From Dyadobacter sp. CY323 (GTDB lineage Bacteria > Bacteroidota > Bacteroidia > Cytophagales > Spirosomataceae), in assembly GCF_021390245.1 (NCBI RefSeq), contig NZ_JAJUXH010000013.1, forward strand, positions 179,026-243,025: a stretch of DNA of 64,000 nt, given 5' to 3'. The notes below the pieces were generated by a model. The model was not told the DNA's origin and ran no database searches. It was given only the letters and a program-made list of their open reading frames with translations. A program made the translations under genes and the position numbers. Shown in pieces: positions 44,886-53,895 of the stretch; the first letter of the stretch is position 1, and each line of letters opens with the position of its first letter.

Positions 44886-46070
44886 TTAAATTTGATCGGT
44901 GAAAACCAGCGAAGAATTATTGCCGCCGAAACCAAATGAATTGGAAAGAACAGCATGCACAGAGTTCTCTGTCTGCAGGCTGGTTACTGGTTCCAGGCCG
45001 GTTTCGGCGATTGCGTTTTTATAATTCAGGTTTGGATAAATCAGGTTATGTTGAATGGACAAAACCGAGAAAACAGCTTCTATCGCCCCCGCAGCCGCCA
45101 AAGTATGTCCTGTAAAGGCTTTGGTTGAACTAAATGCAGGAATTTTGTCTCCAAATACGTTTTTTAGCGCAACCGATTCCGAAAGGTCGTTGTTTTTTGT
45201 GCCGGTACCGTGCGCATTCACGTAAGAAATCCGGTCAGGTGAAATTTCAGATTTGGCAATGGCATTCCGTATCGCCATCGTTGCACCCGTTCCTTCCGGC
45301 GAAGACGCCGTTTGGTGGTAGGCATCCGCTGCATTTGCCCAACCACTAACATAACCCAAAGTGGCGTTTCCGGACAACTGAACACTTTTTTCATTTTCCA
45401 GCAGCAGAAAAGCCGCGCCTTCACCTAAATTCAGGCCGCTCCGCGATTCGTCAAAAGGCCTGCACCATTCGTCATCGTAAATCATCAGTGACCGGAAACC
45501 ATCAATGGTGAATTTGGTGAGTGCATCGGAGCCGCCGACTAAAACCCTGTCGAGCTTATTTTGCAGTAACAGCCTGGTACCGAGCATAATCGCATTTGCA
45601 CCCGAGGAACAAGCCGTTGAAAGAGTATCGATGTAACCCGAAATTCCAAGTTCAGCAGCAATGCGTTCCGTGGTAGATCCACTGTCATGGGTTTTCAGCA
45701 CCGCGTAATCCGGGTGCTTTTGTGAGAGGTACTCTTTGTAAAATACCTCGCTCCGGTCCATTCCACCCACAGAAGTGGAAGAAATGATTCCCGTGCGGAT
45801 GGATTTTGAATGCATTGAACTTCCCCAGGCTTCCCTGGCAGCTTTTAAGCCCAGCAATGAAGTTCTTGAAATGCCCGCCGGGCCGATATTCAATTCCCTT
45901 CCAAGTTCCTCATCACACAGTTTCACTTGGCCGGCCAGTAAATCCCTACCGACGTCCAAAACCGTGAGTGGGCCAATTCCGGACCTGCTTTCCTTCAATG
46001 CGAGAAGATTTTCTTCAACCGACAATCCAATTGCGGAAACAATACCAATACCGGTTATTCGCACACCCAT
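44886..46070 (-). CDS. beta-ketoacyl-ACP synthase II-type (pigment locus)
   Basis: A 394-residue condensing enzyme with complete Cys-His-His triad: C154 in STACSSGANA, His in NAHGTGTKNND and His in AFTGHTLAAAGAIE. It should extend the aryl-polyene on ACP. It lies directly upstream of the Cys-less paralogue, with 10 bases between them, the arrangement of KS and chain-length factor in type II systems. ACP follows 14 bases on the other side. Confidence 0.93.
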   Translation of the reverse strand: MGVRITGIGIVSAIGLSVEENLLALKESRSGIGPLTVLDVGRDLLAGQVKLCDEELGRELNIGPAGISRTSLLGLKAAREAWGSSMHSKSIRTGIISSTSVGGMDRSEVFYKEYLSQKHPDYAVLKTHDSGSTTERIAAELGISGYIDTLSTACSSGANAIMLGTRLLLQNKLDRVLVGGSDALTKFTIDGFRSLMIYDDEWCRPFDESRSGLNLGEGAAFLLLENEKSVQLSGNATLGYVSGWANAADAYHQTASSPEGTGATMAIRNAIAKSEISPDRISYVNAHGTGTKNNDLSESVALKNVFGDKIPAFSSTKAFTGHTLAAAGAIEAVFSVLSIQHNLIYPNLNYKNAIAETGLEPVTSLQTENSVHAVLSNSFGFGGNNSSLVFTDQI

Positions 46071-46084
46071 TGAAACAATTTTTA

Positions 46085-46342
46085 TCAGCCTTTTCTGTTA
46101 CGAATAAACTCGGCCATCGTGTTAATGGACTTGAAAGCTTCTTTTCCTTCCTCGGGCTTGGTCACCTGGATTCCGTGGTATTTTTCAAGCAAAACGATCA
46201 GTTCCAGGGCATCGATCGAATCCAGCCCCAGACCTTCATCATTGAACAAAAGTGTGTCGTCAGCGATGTCAGCCGGGGTCACCTCTTCCAGATTGAGCTG
46301 CTCTATAATCTGCTTTTTAAGATCTTCTTTTAAATTATCCAT
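46085..46342 (-). CDS. acyl carrier protein (pigment locus, copy 1)
   Basis: An 85-residue ACP with the phosphopantetheine site in LGLDSIDALELIVLLEKY (Ser of DSID). It is acidic and of normal length. A second ACP of the same locus is at 49811-50077; the two differ in sequence and may serve starter and extension stages. It lies between a ketosynthase and the truncated KS-like protein. Confidence 0.92.
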   Translation of the reverse strand: MDNLKEDLKKQIIEQLNLEEVTPADIADDTLLFNDEGLGLDSIDALELIVLLEKYHGIQVTKPEEGKEAFKSINTMAEFIRNRKG

Positions 46343-46367
46343 CCGTATTAATGTATTGAACGTAAAG

Positions 46368-46994
46368 TCATTGCGTAACTGGCCCGGTTGCGATCAGGCT
46401 TTCAAGGTTTTCCCGACTGAACTCCATCGCGTGTGAAGCTTCTTTTTCAATCAGAAAAAGAAATGCGTCGATCCGGTCCCCTAAAATTTCAAGCCACCCG
46501 CAAAGTGCTGCTTTTGAGCCTCCCGACAGGAGAATTTGTGTGTAATTGAGAAAAAAATCAGGTACGAATTTAGGTAAAACGGCAAACATATTCTCACCGT
46601 ACCATTTGTTTAAAATCGCCAGTTCGCCGAGTACGATATTGGGCAATGTATACACAAAAAGCGATGGACTTGGCGAGCCGTTTTGTTCATAGGACCTGAT
46701 AAACCGCAGGTCCGTGTCCGCGCTGGACGCACTATTTGCAAAAATCAGGGCCACTTCATCATCATTATAGTCTGTCAGTAGCGCCGGCGCCGCCCGTTTG
46801 ATCAGCTCAGAACCGAGAAATCCGGCCTGCGCAAGCGTATCCATTTTATGAAACTTCGGATAGGCAAATTCCTGCTCTTTATATATTTGCTTGAACCACG
46901 GGTCCTGCGCTTGCTTGTCGCGGCGAGAAATGATCCCGCCATTTACAGCGCAATATTCTTGGTTCAGGTGGCAGTATGCGGTAATAAAGCTCAT
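46368..46994 (-). CDS. short ketosynthase-like protein (PF13723 type)
   Basis: A 208-residue protein, about half the length of a ketosynthase. The segment VALIFANSASSADTDLRFIRSYE and SPSLFVYTLPNIVLGELAILNKWYGE match the N-terminal part of a beta-ketoacyl-synthase fold, but no Cys-nucleophile motif or C-terminal half is present. It overlaps the following KS gene by four bases. It is a conserved member of such loci rather than a broken gene; its size is kept and the frame is clean. Role unknown; possibly a regulator or assembly partner. Confidence 0.65.
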   Translation of the reverse strand: MSFITAYCHLNQEYCAVNGGIISRRDKQAQDPWFKQIYKEQEFAYPKFHKMDTLAQAGFLGSELIKRAAPALLTDYNDDEVALIFANSASSADTDLRFIRSYEQNGSPSPSLFVYTLPNIVLGELAILNKWYGENMFAVLPKFVPDFFLNYTQILLSGGSKAALCGWLEILGDRIDAFLFLIEKEASHAMEFSRENLESLIATGPVTQ

Positions 46995-48073
46995 AAATTT
47001 CTGATAATCAAAGAAGCGTTGCCCCCGCCAAATCCGGAAGCTGTTTTCAGCACCGTTTTGAGGCTGGCTTTCCTGTTTTCAGCAATGATATTCACGGACT
47101 TTGAAGTACCTGACTGGCTGCAACCCAGACTTTTAACAAGCATTTCATTTCGTATCATCTGCATGGAAGCAGCCGTTTCGATCACACCCGCCGCACCGAG
47201 CGTATGTCCGAAATACCCTTTAAAACTGTTCATGGGAACCTGGCTAAGTCCGGTGCGATCAAACGCGATTGCTTCCATTTCGTCATTAAAAACGGTGGCA
47301 GTACCATGTGCCGAAATGAAATCAATTTCCGATGGGTCAATCTTGTTGTTCTGCAACGTTTTGGTCACACTCCTAACCAATCCTTCACCCGTGCGGGACG
47401 GCCCGGAAATGTGATTGGCATCATTGGCGCTTGTCCCGGCGAGTAATTTCAAAGGTGTTTTTTTATAAATATTTCGCTCCGAGGAAACGACAACCACGCC
47501 ACAGCCTTCGCCTAATGTAATGCCATTCCGGGCTGCGTCGAAAGGCGTACAGGGTTTGTCACTAATGGCAAAAAGCGATTGAAAACCATACAAAACGAAT
47601 TTTGAAATCACATCGCAGCCGATCACAATGGCGTGGTCATACAACTTCTCATTGATAAAATTGCCGGCAGCATTAATGGCGAGCACACCCGAAATACAGG
47701 CATTTGAGATCACCAGAGGCGCATTAGCAAGATGAAAGCCCGCAATAAGATTGGTCACGCAAGAGCCAAACTGATCGGTCACGTCCGTATCCAGCGCTCC
47801 CTTTGTCGAACTGAGAATGACAATGGTTCTCTCCGATCTTATAACATCTCCGTCAATGTGTTTCTCAACAGAAGTAAGTGCCTTTCCTACAAGGTATTCA
47901 AACCTTTTATCAACAGAAATACCAGCAATTTGCGAGAGATAGATATCTTCCTGATTATAGCCCGCTTTTTCAGCGAGTGTTATGCCCGACCGGTTCGCGG
48001 ATAATGCATTCCAATTGTCGGAAGCAGTGCTTCCTAATGGACTGATAATGACTTCTGCACCTATATAGGTCAT
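46991..48073 (-). CDS. beta-ketoacyl-ACP synthase (pigment locus, second)
   Basis: A 360-residue condensing enzyme, begun at the ATG at 48073 (MTYIGAEVIIS); an upstream ATG at 48115 would overlap the thioesterase gene by 25 bases. The triad is C126 in VISNACISGVLA, His in SAHGTATVFND and His in FGHTLGAAGVIE. The tripeptide ACI replaces the common ACS, otherwise the enzyme looks active. It is one of three complete KS genes in the locus. Overlaps the short KS-like gene. Confidence 0.9.
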   Translation of the reverse strand: MTYIGAEVIISPLGSTASDNWNALSANRSGITLAEKAGYNQEDIYLSQIAGISVDKRFEYLVGKALTSVEKHIDGDVIRSERTIVILSSTKGALDTDVTDQFGSCVTNLIAGFHLANAPLVISNACISGVLAINAAGNFINEKLYDHAIVIGCDVISKFVLYGFQSLFAISDKPCTPFDAARNGITLGEGCGVVVVSSERNIYKKTPLKLLAGTSANDANHISGPSRTGEGLVRSVTKTLQNNKIDPSEIDFISAHGTATVFNDEMEAIAFDRTGLSQVPMNSFKGYFGHTLGAAGVIETAASMQMIRNEMLVKSLGCSQSGTSKSVNIIAENRKASLKTVLKTASGFGGGNASLIIRNL

Positions 48074-48090
48074 GCGACTGGAATATTTAC

Positions 48091-48504
48091 CTAGACCTGA
48101 TTTCGTACTTTCCACTCCTTATAAAAATCCGGCGTGATCAGTTCCAGCGTTCGCGATTCACGTTCCAGAAAAACCTGCATGGTTTTTCCTACCGCGCATA
48201 TTTCACCCGTTGTAAGATTTACAACCTCATATTCAAACTGGATTTTCGCGGATTTTGCCGGAATGTACCGGGTAATGACTTTGATAACCTGACCATAGTA
48301 AACCGGCGCTTTGTGGTCGATTTCCGACTTTACGATCGGTGTGAAATACCCTTTGTCAAAAATCGTCAGATATTCGAGGCCATATGCCTTGCCAAACGCT
48401 TCACGGCCGTCTTCGAAGAATTTGAGGTAATTGCCGTGCCATACTACACCCATGGCATCTGTTTCACTAAATCGTATATCTATCTCGATCTCCGACGCAA
48501 TCAT
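48091..48504 (-). CDS. 4HBT hotdog thioesterase (pigment locus)
   Basis: A 137-residue hotdog thioesterase similar to YbgC. The active-site region is RFSETDAMGVVWHGNYLKFFEDGRE; the Asp is the catalytic residue of the 4-hydroxybenzoyl-CoA thioesterase family. It may release the polyene or proofread misloaded ACP. 18 bases separate its start from the end of the next upstream dehydratase gene, in one operon. Confidence 0.85.
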   Translation of the reverse strand: MIASEIEIDIRFSETDAMGVVWHGNYLKFFEDGREAFGKAYGLEYLTIFDKGYFTPIVKSEIDHKAPVYYGQVIKVITRYIPAKSAKIQFEYEVVNLTTGEICAVGKTMQVFLERESRTLELITPDFYKEWKVRNQV

Positions 48505-48521
48505 ACTTTTTTTATTAGGGG

Positions 48522-48944
48522 TTACTCGGTAACTACAATCTTCATTTCACATCCGAGCAATATACTTCCTTCCAGGAAACTTTCCCCTTTTATCATGTAA
48601 ATATTTCCTAACTGATGGGTCGGCGTCACCACCGTGCGGATCGTTGCATTGACCGGCGGCAGGCCGAACACTTCAAGTCTTCCAATGGCACCGATAAACC
48701 CTGTTTTCGGTTCGCCTGCTTCCTCACGGTCCAGGTAGCCAAATGCGGCTGCGCAGGTTTGGGCGATATTTTCGATCAATCCCATCTCCTGAAAATAGCC
48801 GTTCTCAACCAGTACATTATCCTCTTCGATCCGAAAATCAGATTCAAAACGTTCCCGGCTCGCACTTAGCAGGTTATCCACCATGATAAACGGTGCCCGG
48901 TGCGGAATGTAGCCCGTGATGGTTTGCTTTGAAATGATCATCAA
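48522..48944 (-). CDS. ApeP-like 3-hydroxyacyl-ACP dehydratase (pigment locus)
   Basis: A 140-residue hotdog protein with YIPHRAPFIMVD (His of the FabA/FabZ active site) and GLIENIAQTCAA (Glu of the partner site), so both catalytic residues are present, unlike the Gln-containing copy at 42169. Start is the first of two consecutive ATGs and overlaps the acyltransferase stop by four bases. It is the likely main dehydratase of the polyene cycle, perhaps as heterodimer with that second copy. Confidence 0.82.
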   Translation of the reverse strand: MMIISKQTITGYIPHRAPFIMVDNLLSASRERFESDFRIEEDNVLVENGYFQEMGLIENIAQTCAAAFGYLDREEAGEPKTGFIGAIGRLEVFGLPPVNATIRTVVTPTHQLGNIYMIKGESFLEGSILLGCEMKIVVTE

Positions 48945-49807
48945 CTGAAAAAATTGAAATAATTAAACCATTGCTCGGGATACTGCTTTACTTTCAGTTC
49001 CAGCTCTTTTACATACAATGCCGCGATTTCTTCCGGTTTCAACTTTCCGGTGATTGGTAACGTGGCACTTAAATGGTAGCTGTATGTACCATTTTTCGCG
49101 GCAAAAACAAAGGTTACCGGCGCATCGAATTTGGAAGCGATGATAAAAGGACCGTAGGGAAATTTTGCTTTTTTACCCAAAAAATCCATTTCAATAAATT
49201 TGGCACCTTCCAGGTAACGATCCGAATGAATGGCGACAAACTCGTTATTGATCAGCGCATTGCGAATGGAGATGATGTGAGAAAGATCGTTCTTTATTGC
49301 GATGACTTTAAACCGTGAGCCGCCTGTGGACATATCCATGTATTTTTTAATATTCTCTACTTCTGCGTCGAGCATCACGATGTTGATCGTCGGGGTAATG
49401 CGCCCTTTCAATAAATTTCCCGCCGTTTCCCAATTTCCTAAATGCGCACTCAATAAAATCCCCCCCCTACCTCCTTCCCGGATGTCGATCAGGTACTGCT
49501 CATTTTCGAACGTAAGGGTGAACTTTTTGTCTTTGCCAAGTAAGAAAGCGGCGCGGTCGACGAGTGTCTGGCCGAAAATAAAAAAATTCCTGCGGACCAG
49601 TTTTTTGGAAACTGAGGCAGGAAAATGGAGCGCATTCTGATAAAAATCAAGAAGTGCTTTTTTGGGTTTTGCAGCGAAAAGAAAATAGTAGAAAGTCACT
49701 ATTCGCAGCAAACCGTAAGCGAAGTCCAGACCTAACGAATTGATAAAGAAAAGAAAGATTTTATACCCCGTTAAGGATCCTTTGGTTTTACCATCCCAAC
49801 GGCTCAT
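48941..49807 (-). CDS. LpxL/HtrB-type acyltransferase (pigment locus)
   Basis: A 288-residue membrane-associated acyltransferase of the lysophospholipid/lipid A family. The HxxxxE catalytic motif is HLGNWE in GGILLSAHLGNWETAG, and HSDRYLEGAKF and FPYGPFIIASKF are the downstream blocks. An N-terminal hydrophobic helix anchors it at the inner membrane. It could link the polyene acid to a membrane lipid acceptor. Overlaps the dehydratase gene and is four bases from the ACP gene. Confidence 0.85.
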   Translation of the reverse strand: MSRWDGKTKGSLTGYKIFLFFINSLGLDFAYGLLRIVTFYYFLFAAKPKKALLDFYQNALHFPASVSKKLVRRNFFIFGQTLVDRAAFLLGKDKKFTLTFENEQYLIDIREGGRGGILLSAHLGNWETAGNLLKGRITPTINIVMLDAEVENIKKYMDMSTGGSRFKVIAIKNDLSHIISIRNALINNEFVAIHSDRYLEGAKFIEMDFLGKKAKFPYGPFIIASKFDAPVTFVFAAKNGTYSYHLSATLPITGKLKPEEIAALYVKELELKVKQYPEQWFNYFNFFS

Positions 49808-49810
49808 TTC

Positions 49811-50077
49811 CTACAATTCAAGTTTCCTGCGGACAAGCTGATAAAAATCTCCGAAGGTTGCAATTTCCTTGAAATCCTCGCCCGTGAGCTTCACGTTCAG
49901 GTTTTCTTCAATGAGCACAACCAGGTCCACGTAATCCAGGCTATCGAGGTCCAAGGTATTTCTAAGGTTATTTTCAGGAAGGATCAGATCGCGGTCCACC
50001 TCGAATTCCTCAGATAAAAAATCTCTTGTTTCTTCAACAACTTCTTCCCAACTCATTTTTACGTCGTTAGCATGCAT
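49811..50077 (-). CDS. acyl carrier protein (pigment locus, copy 2)
   Basis: An 88-residue ACP with the Ser site in TLDLDSLDYVDLVVLIEE. Start may be residue 1 or the Met at residue 8 (50056). It is the first gene of the left block that ends at 40940; 198 bases without a gene precede it, AT-rich and containing TTG and TAATTTTA elements read on the minus strand, so an internal promoter is likely. Confidence 0.9.
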   Translation of the reverse strand: MHANDVKMSWEEVVEETRDFLSEEFEVDRDLILPENNLRNTLDLDSLDYVDLVVLIEENLNVKLTGEDFKEIATFGDFYQLVRRKLEL

Positions 50078-50275
50078 GGCTATAAAATTAGTTTATTATC
50101 CCTGATAGTTTGACAACATTTCGAATATTTAAGAACAAAATCAACCTGCTACACAATAAAAAATACCGAAAGTCATTGCGCCTGCATCAAAAACGGAGGA
50201 GAACAAAAATACGAAATTCCCACCACTGCAGTTTGCCGGTTACGAAGTTATTCGAAGTCCAATGGGGATTAAATT

Positions 50276-51493
50276 TCAGACCTTCCTCAGGATCAGTGTG
50301 GAATTGGTACCGCCGAAACCAAAAGAATTAGAGAGGAAGCAATTGATGGTTTGTTCTCTGGTTTCAGGTATGATGTTAATCCTGGCTGAATCCTCATCCG
50401 GATTCTCGAAATTGATATTTGGTGCGATAAAATTGTTTTGCATCATCAGCAGCGAGTATACAATTTCGCTGGCCCCGGCCATCCAGCACTCATGTCCGGT
50501 CATGGATTTGGTTGAACTTACCGGCACCTTATCTCCAAAAACCTCAAAGATCGCCCGCGCCTCGCTGCCGTCCCCCACTGGAGTGGAAGTTGCGTGCGCA
50601 TTGATGTAATCCACATCGTTGGTGCTAATTCCGGCTTGTTTGAGTGCCATTTTCAGCGAGCGGATCTGGCCTTCAATACTCGGATTGGAGATGTGATCGC
50701 CATTCGATGAAAACCCGTAACCAATCAATTCAGCCAGGATCGGAGCTCCGCGGTTTATCGCCGACTCATACGATTCCAGGATGACAGTAGCCGCCCCGCC
50801 ACTCGGGATCAATCCATCCCGGTCTTTATCAAATGGCCGCGATGCTTTGGCAGGCTCGGATTCATGGACTGAAAATGTACCTAACCCATCAAAACTGGCC
50901 ATCGATGCCGCATTGATCTCCTGGGCGCCGCCGCAAATGATTCGGTCCTGTAATCCCTGGCTGATCATGAGGTAGCCCATCCCGATTGAATGCGAACCCG
51001 ACGCGCAGGCTGCACTTAATGTAAAATTGATGCCTTTCAACTTGAAAATCGTCGACAGGTTCATGTTTACAGTGCTGTTCATATTCTGGAAAATAGCGCC
51101 GCTTCCGATGAGGGTCGTATCGCGTTTTTCCTTTGCTTTATCAACAGCTTCTACCACGGAAGCTGCGGTACTGTCGTTGCCGTAAATGATACCGGTTTCC
51201 GATTTTTCAAGAAAATCGATATCCAGTCCAGAGTGCTCCAAAGCTGCCCGCGTGGCCATATAAGCATAAATCGCGGGCTGGTGCATGCCTACCCGCTGCC
51301 TTCTCGACAAATAATTTTTTAGGTCCGGCTCTGCCACCATTCCGGTTAATGCAGACCGAAAACCGAAGTCTTTCCGGCTCTGATCGAATATGATCCCGCT
51401 TTTGCCGGCATACAACGATTTCGTCACTTCGTCGAGGTCGGTGCCCAGACAAGAGTAAATTCCGATACCTGTTATGACGACGCGTTGGCTCAT
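50276..51493 (-). CDS. beta-ketoacyl-ACP synthase (pigment locus, third)
   Basis: A 405-residue condensing enzyme: C163 in LSAACASGSHS, His in NAHATSTPVGD and His in KSMTGHECWMAG. It is the KS nearest the lyase and reductase genes, so it could be the one that first extends the coumaroyl starter. The stop-start base at 51493 is shared with fabG. All active residues are present. Confidence 0.93.
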   Translation of the reverse strand: MSQRVVITGIGIYSCLGTDLDEVTKSLYAGKSGIIFDQSRKDFGFRSALTGMVAEPDLKNYLSRRQRVGMHQPAIYAYMATRAALEHSGLDIDFLEKSETGIIYGNDSTAASVVEAVDKAKEKRDTTLIGSGAIFQNMNSTVNMNLSTIFKLKGINFTLSAACASGSHSIGMGYLMISQGLQDRIICGGAQEINAASMASFDGLGTFSVHESEPAKASRPFDKDRDGLIPSGGAATVILESYESAINRGAPILAELIGYGFSSNGDHISNPSIEGQIRSLKMALKQAGISTNDVDYINAHATSTPVGDGSEARAIFEVFGDKVPVSSTKSMTGHECWMAGASEIVYSLLMMQNNFIAPNINFENPDEDSARINIIPETREQTINCFLSNSFGFGGTNSTLILRKV

Positions 51494-52224
51494 TATGAAT
51501 AAATTCCTCCGTTGATATTGATCACTTCCCCGGTAATGTAAGCTGCTTTGTCGGAAACCAAAAAACTCACCAGGTGCGCTACTTCCTCAGCTTTCCCAAA
51601 ACGGTTTACCGGGATCATTTGTTTCAAATCCTCCTCATTCAAATCCTTGGTCATGTCGCTTGTGATAAAACCTGGCGCGACTGCATTGACGGTAATCTTG
51701 CGTTTGGCGACTTCTTGCGCTAATGCTTTCGTAGCAGAAATAATGGCGCCTTTTGCCGCCGAATAATTCATTTGCCCTGCATTTCCTTTCATTCCCGAGA
51801 TGGACGCGATATTGACAATCCGTCCCGTGCGTTTCCGGAGCATTTGCTGGATTGCATTCTGCGTCACGTTAAAAAGGCCTTTGGTGGATATGTTCATCAC
51901 ATCGTCCCAATCCTGTTCGGGCATCCACATAAACAAACCGTCGCGTGTAATGCCTGCATTGTTCACCAAAACGCTGATATGCTTGTCTTCGTTCTTTTCC
52001 TTCCAGTCGTTCAATGCTTCGTCCACCTCCGTTTTCGTCTGTACATTAAATGGAAGCAATTCGCCACTTCCGCCAGCCGCCTCGATTTCCGCAAGTGTTT
52101 CCTGGGCCGCAGCCTGATTTGAAGCGTAGTTTACCAGAATGTGAAGACCGTGATCTTTTGCCAGCTGCACGGCAATGGCCCTGCCGATCCCTCTCGAAGC
52201 TCCGGTTACCAATGCGCAGCTCAT
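51493..52224 (-). CDS. fabG: 3-oxoacyl-ACP reductase FabG (pigment locus)
   Basis: A 243-residue short-chain dehydrogenase with the NADP-binding TGASRGIG, the catalytic Tyr-Lys pair in MNYSAAKGAI and the Ser in IASISGM. It reduces the 3-keto group formed by the condensing enzymes. It overlaps the lyase gene by four bases and the KS gene by one, so TAL-FabG-KS are one transcription unit. Confidence 0.94.
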   Translation of the reverse strand: MSCALVTGASRGIGRAIAVQLAKDHGLHILVNYASNQAAAQETLAEIEAAGGSGELLPFNVQTKTEVDEALNDWKEKNEDKHISVLVNNAGITRDGLFMWMPEQDWDDVMNISTKGLFNVTQNAIQQMLRKRTGRIVNIASISGMKGNAGQMNYSAAKGAIISATKALAQEVAKRKITVNAVAPGFITSDMTKDLNEEDLKQMIPVNRFGKAEEVAHLVSFLVSDKAAYITGEVININGGIYS

Positions 52225-53750
52225 AACTGAAATGGGGTTTCTTTAATATACTCCAAAACGGCTGCAATACTTTCGGATTGCGGCAGATCGTCTTTCACGA
52301 AATGCGCCCGCTTTCTGATTTGATTATAAATGGATTTCGCATTCGGGGAAAGCAGTTCCTTCTCATCGCCTTCCAGCAGATCCACCGCCTGGCAGATCGC
52401 CATGATGTGAATGGACATTACCTGAAATGAATTCTCTAAAACCTGTTTTGCGATCACGGCACTATTCGTTCCCATGCTCACAATATCCTGATTATCATTG
52501 TTATTGGGAATGCTGTGCACATACACCGGGTTGGATAATGCCTGATTTTCGGCAGTCGTGGAAGTAGCCGTAAACTGTATCCCCTGAAAACCAAAGTTAA
52601 GCCCCCAGGTACCCGCATTCAGGAACGGAGGGAATTTGCCATTCAACTTGCTGTTCATCAGGAAATTGAGCTGGCGTTCCATGAGCATCGAAAGTTTGGT
52701 CAGAACGATCTTAACTTTATCCATTTCCAATGAAATGTAATCTCCGTGGAAATTGCCGCCGTGAAATACATTGTCATCTTCCGGACTTACGATCGGATTG
52801 TCATTCGTCGAATTCAGCTCATTTTCGACCACTTCCTGCGCATACAGAATCGTATCGAGGATCGGGCCGAGAATTTGAGGAACGCACCGAACGGAATAGT
52901 ATTCCTGGATTTTCCGCTCGAATTCCTTCCGCTGCATTGCGGTATCATCTTTGAACAACTCTTCTCGACTGCGGATCAGCTTGCTACCCGCTACAAAATC
53001 ACGCATTTGCTGGGCGATCAATTGCTGGCCGCGGTGATGTTTTACAGCGTTGAGCTCTTTGGAAAATGAATCGTCAAACGCTTCGATTACCTCATTGAGC
53101 ATGGATGATGCTGCCACCGCCCACTGCAAAAGCCTTTTAGAATAGATCAGGTTGATCGCCGCCATCCCGGTCATGCAGGAAGTACCATTGATCAGCCCAA
53201 GTCCGTCTCGCAATTCCATTTTCAGGGGCGCAATGCTTTTTTCAGCCAACACCTCCGACGTTGCTTTTCTCACCCCCGTATCATACACATATCCCTCGCC
53301 AATCAGGTTTAACCCCAGATGCGAAAGCTGCACCAGATCGCCGCTGGCGCCGACGCTCCCGTGCTCGAAGATCTCGGGAACAATGCCGTTGTTTAGAAAT
53401 GCGACCAATTGTTTGATCACGCCAGTACTCACGCCAGAATTTGCCTGCAAAAAGGAATTTAGCCGGGCGACCATGACACTGCGGGCATAAACTTCGTTGA
53501 GCGGCTTTCCGATCCCGCTCGAATGGCTTCGAATGAGGTTGTATTGAAGTGTGCTCAGCTTATCGGTCTCAATCCGGTATTGCGCCATCGGGCCAAAACC
53601 GGTGTTGATCCCGTATATGATTTTGTCTTTGGAAAAATTCGTTAGAAAGGCGAAAGATTTTGATACTTGATTGAGGGCTTCTTCGGCTAAGATAAATTCC
53701 TTCTTTTCAAATGCATACTGCTCGATCTGAGCTAAGGAAATTCGATTCAT
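52221..53750 (-). CDS. aromatic amino acid ammonia-lyase, tyrosine type (pigment starter)
   Basis: A 509-residue lyase with the MIO cofactor formed from A135-S136-G137 in GSVGASGDLVQLSHLG; the Tyr46 loop (YGINTGFG) is intact. The selectivity region NLIRSHSSGIGKP and the HGGNFHGDYISLEMDK block agree with the Flavobacterium johnsoniae enzyme that makes 4-coumarate from tyrosine in flexirubin loci, as I recall that sequence. The protein would supply the aromatic starter. It starts the left-going operon next to the divergent promoter region. A histidine ammonia-lyase is a weaker alternative. Confidence 0.88.
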   Translation of the reverse strand: MNRISLAQIEQYAFEKKEFILAEEALNQVSKSFAFLTNFSKDKIIYGINTGFGPMAQYRIETDKLSTLQYNLIRSHSSGIGKPLNEVYARSVMVARLNSFLQANSGVSTGVIKQLVAFLNNGIVPEIFEHGSVGASGDLVQLSHLGLNLIGEGYVYDTGVRKATSEVLAEKSIAPLKMELRDGLGLINGTSCMTGMAAINLIYSKRLLQWAVAASSMLNEVIEAFDDSFSKELNAVKHHRGQQLIAQQMRDFVAGSKLIRSREELFKDDTAMQRKEFERKIQEYYSVRCVPQILGPILDTILYAQEVVENELNSTNDNPIVSPEDDNVFHGGNFHGDYISLEMDKVKIVLTKLSMLMERQLNFLMNSKLNGKFPPFLNAGTWGLNFGFQGIQFTATSTTAENQALSNPVYVHSIPNNNDNQDIVSMGTNSAVIAKQVLENSFQVMSIHIMAICQAVDLLEGDEKELLSPNAKSIYNQIRKRAHFVKDDLPQSESIAAVLEYIKETPFQL

Positions 53751-53774
53751 TTAGGAACGGCGTGTTTTAATGCT

Positions 53775-53807
53775 GTAAAATAAATCTTTTTTTACGGTTT
53801 TGGCAAA
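53775..53807 (-). promoter_or_regulatory. possible promoter of the left pigment operon
   Basis: Minus-strand TTTG (53804-53807) - 21 bases - TATTTTAC (53775-53782), 24 bases before the lyase ATG. The -7 block lacks the final TG, so it is only a moderate match. Confidence 0.35.
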
Positions 53808-53839
53808 CCATCAAACGCGCGCCGGATGCTATGAATGAC

Positions 53840-53870
53840 ATTGCCGGATCGTTTCATTTCGTTAATTTTG
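53840..53870 (+). promoter_or_regulatory. promoter of the right pigment operon
   Basis: ATTG (53840-53843) - 19 bases - TAATTTTG (53863-53870), a full TAnnTTTG match, 25 bases before the ATG of the trifunctional gene. Together with the minus-strand candidate it defines a 145-base divergent control region. Confidence 0.55.
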
Positions 53871-53895
53871 TCGGTCACTCTCGCTTCCCCTTTCA

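Noticed and set aside
44876..44956. N-terminal extension of the KS-like protein from an upstream ATG
   Set aside because: It would overlap the upstream KS gene by 71 bases and does not align with its paralogue; the GTG at 44875 does.
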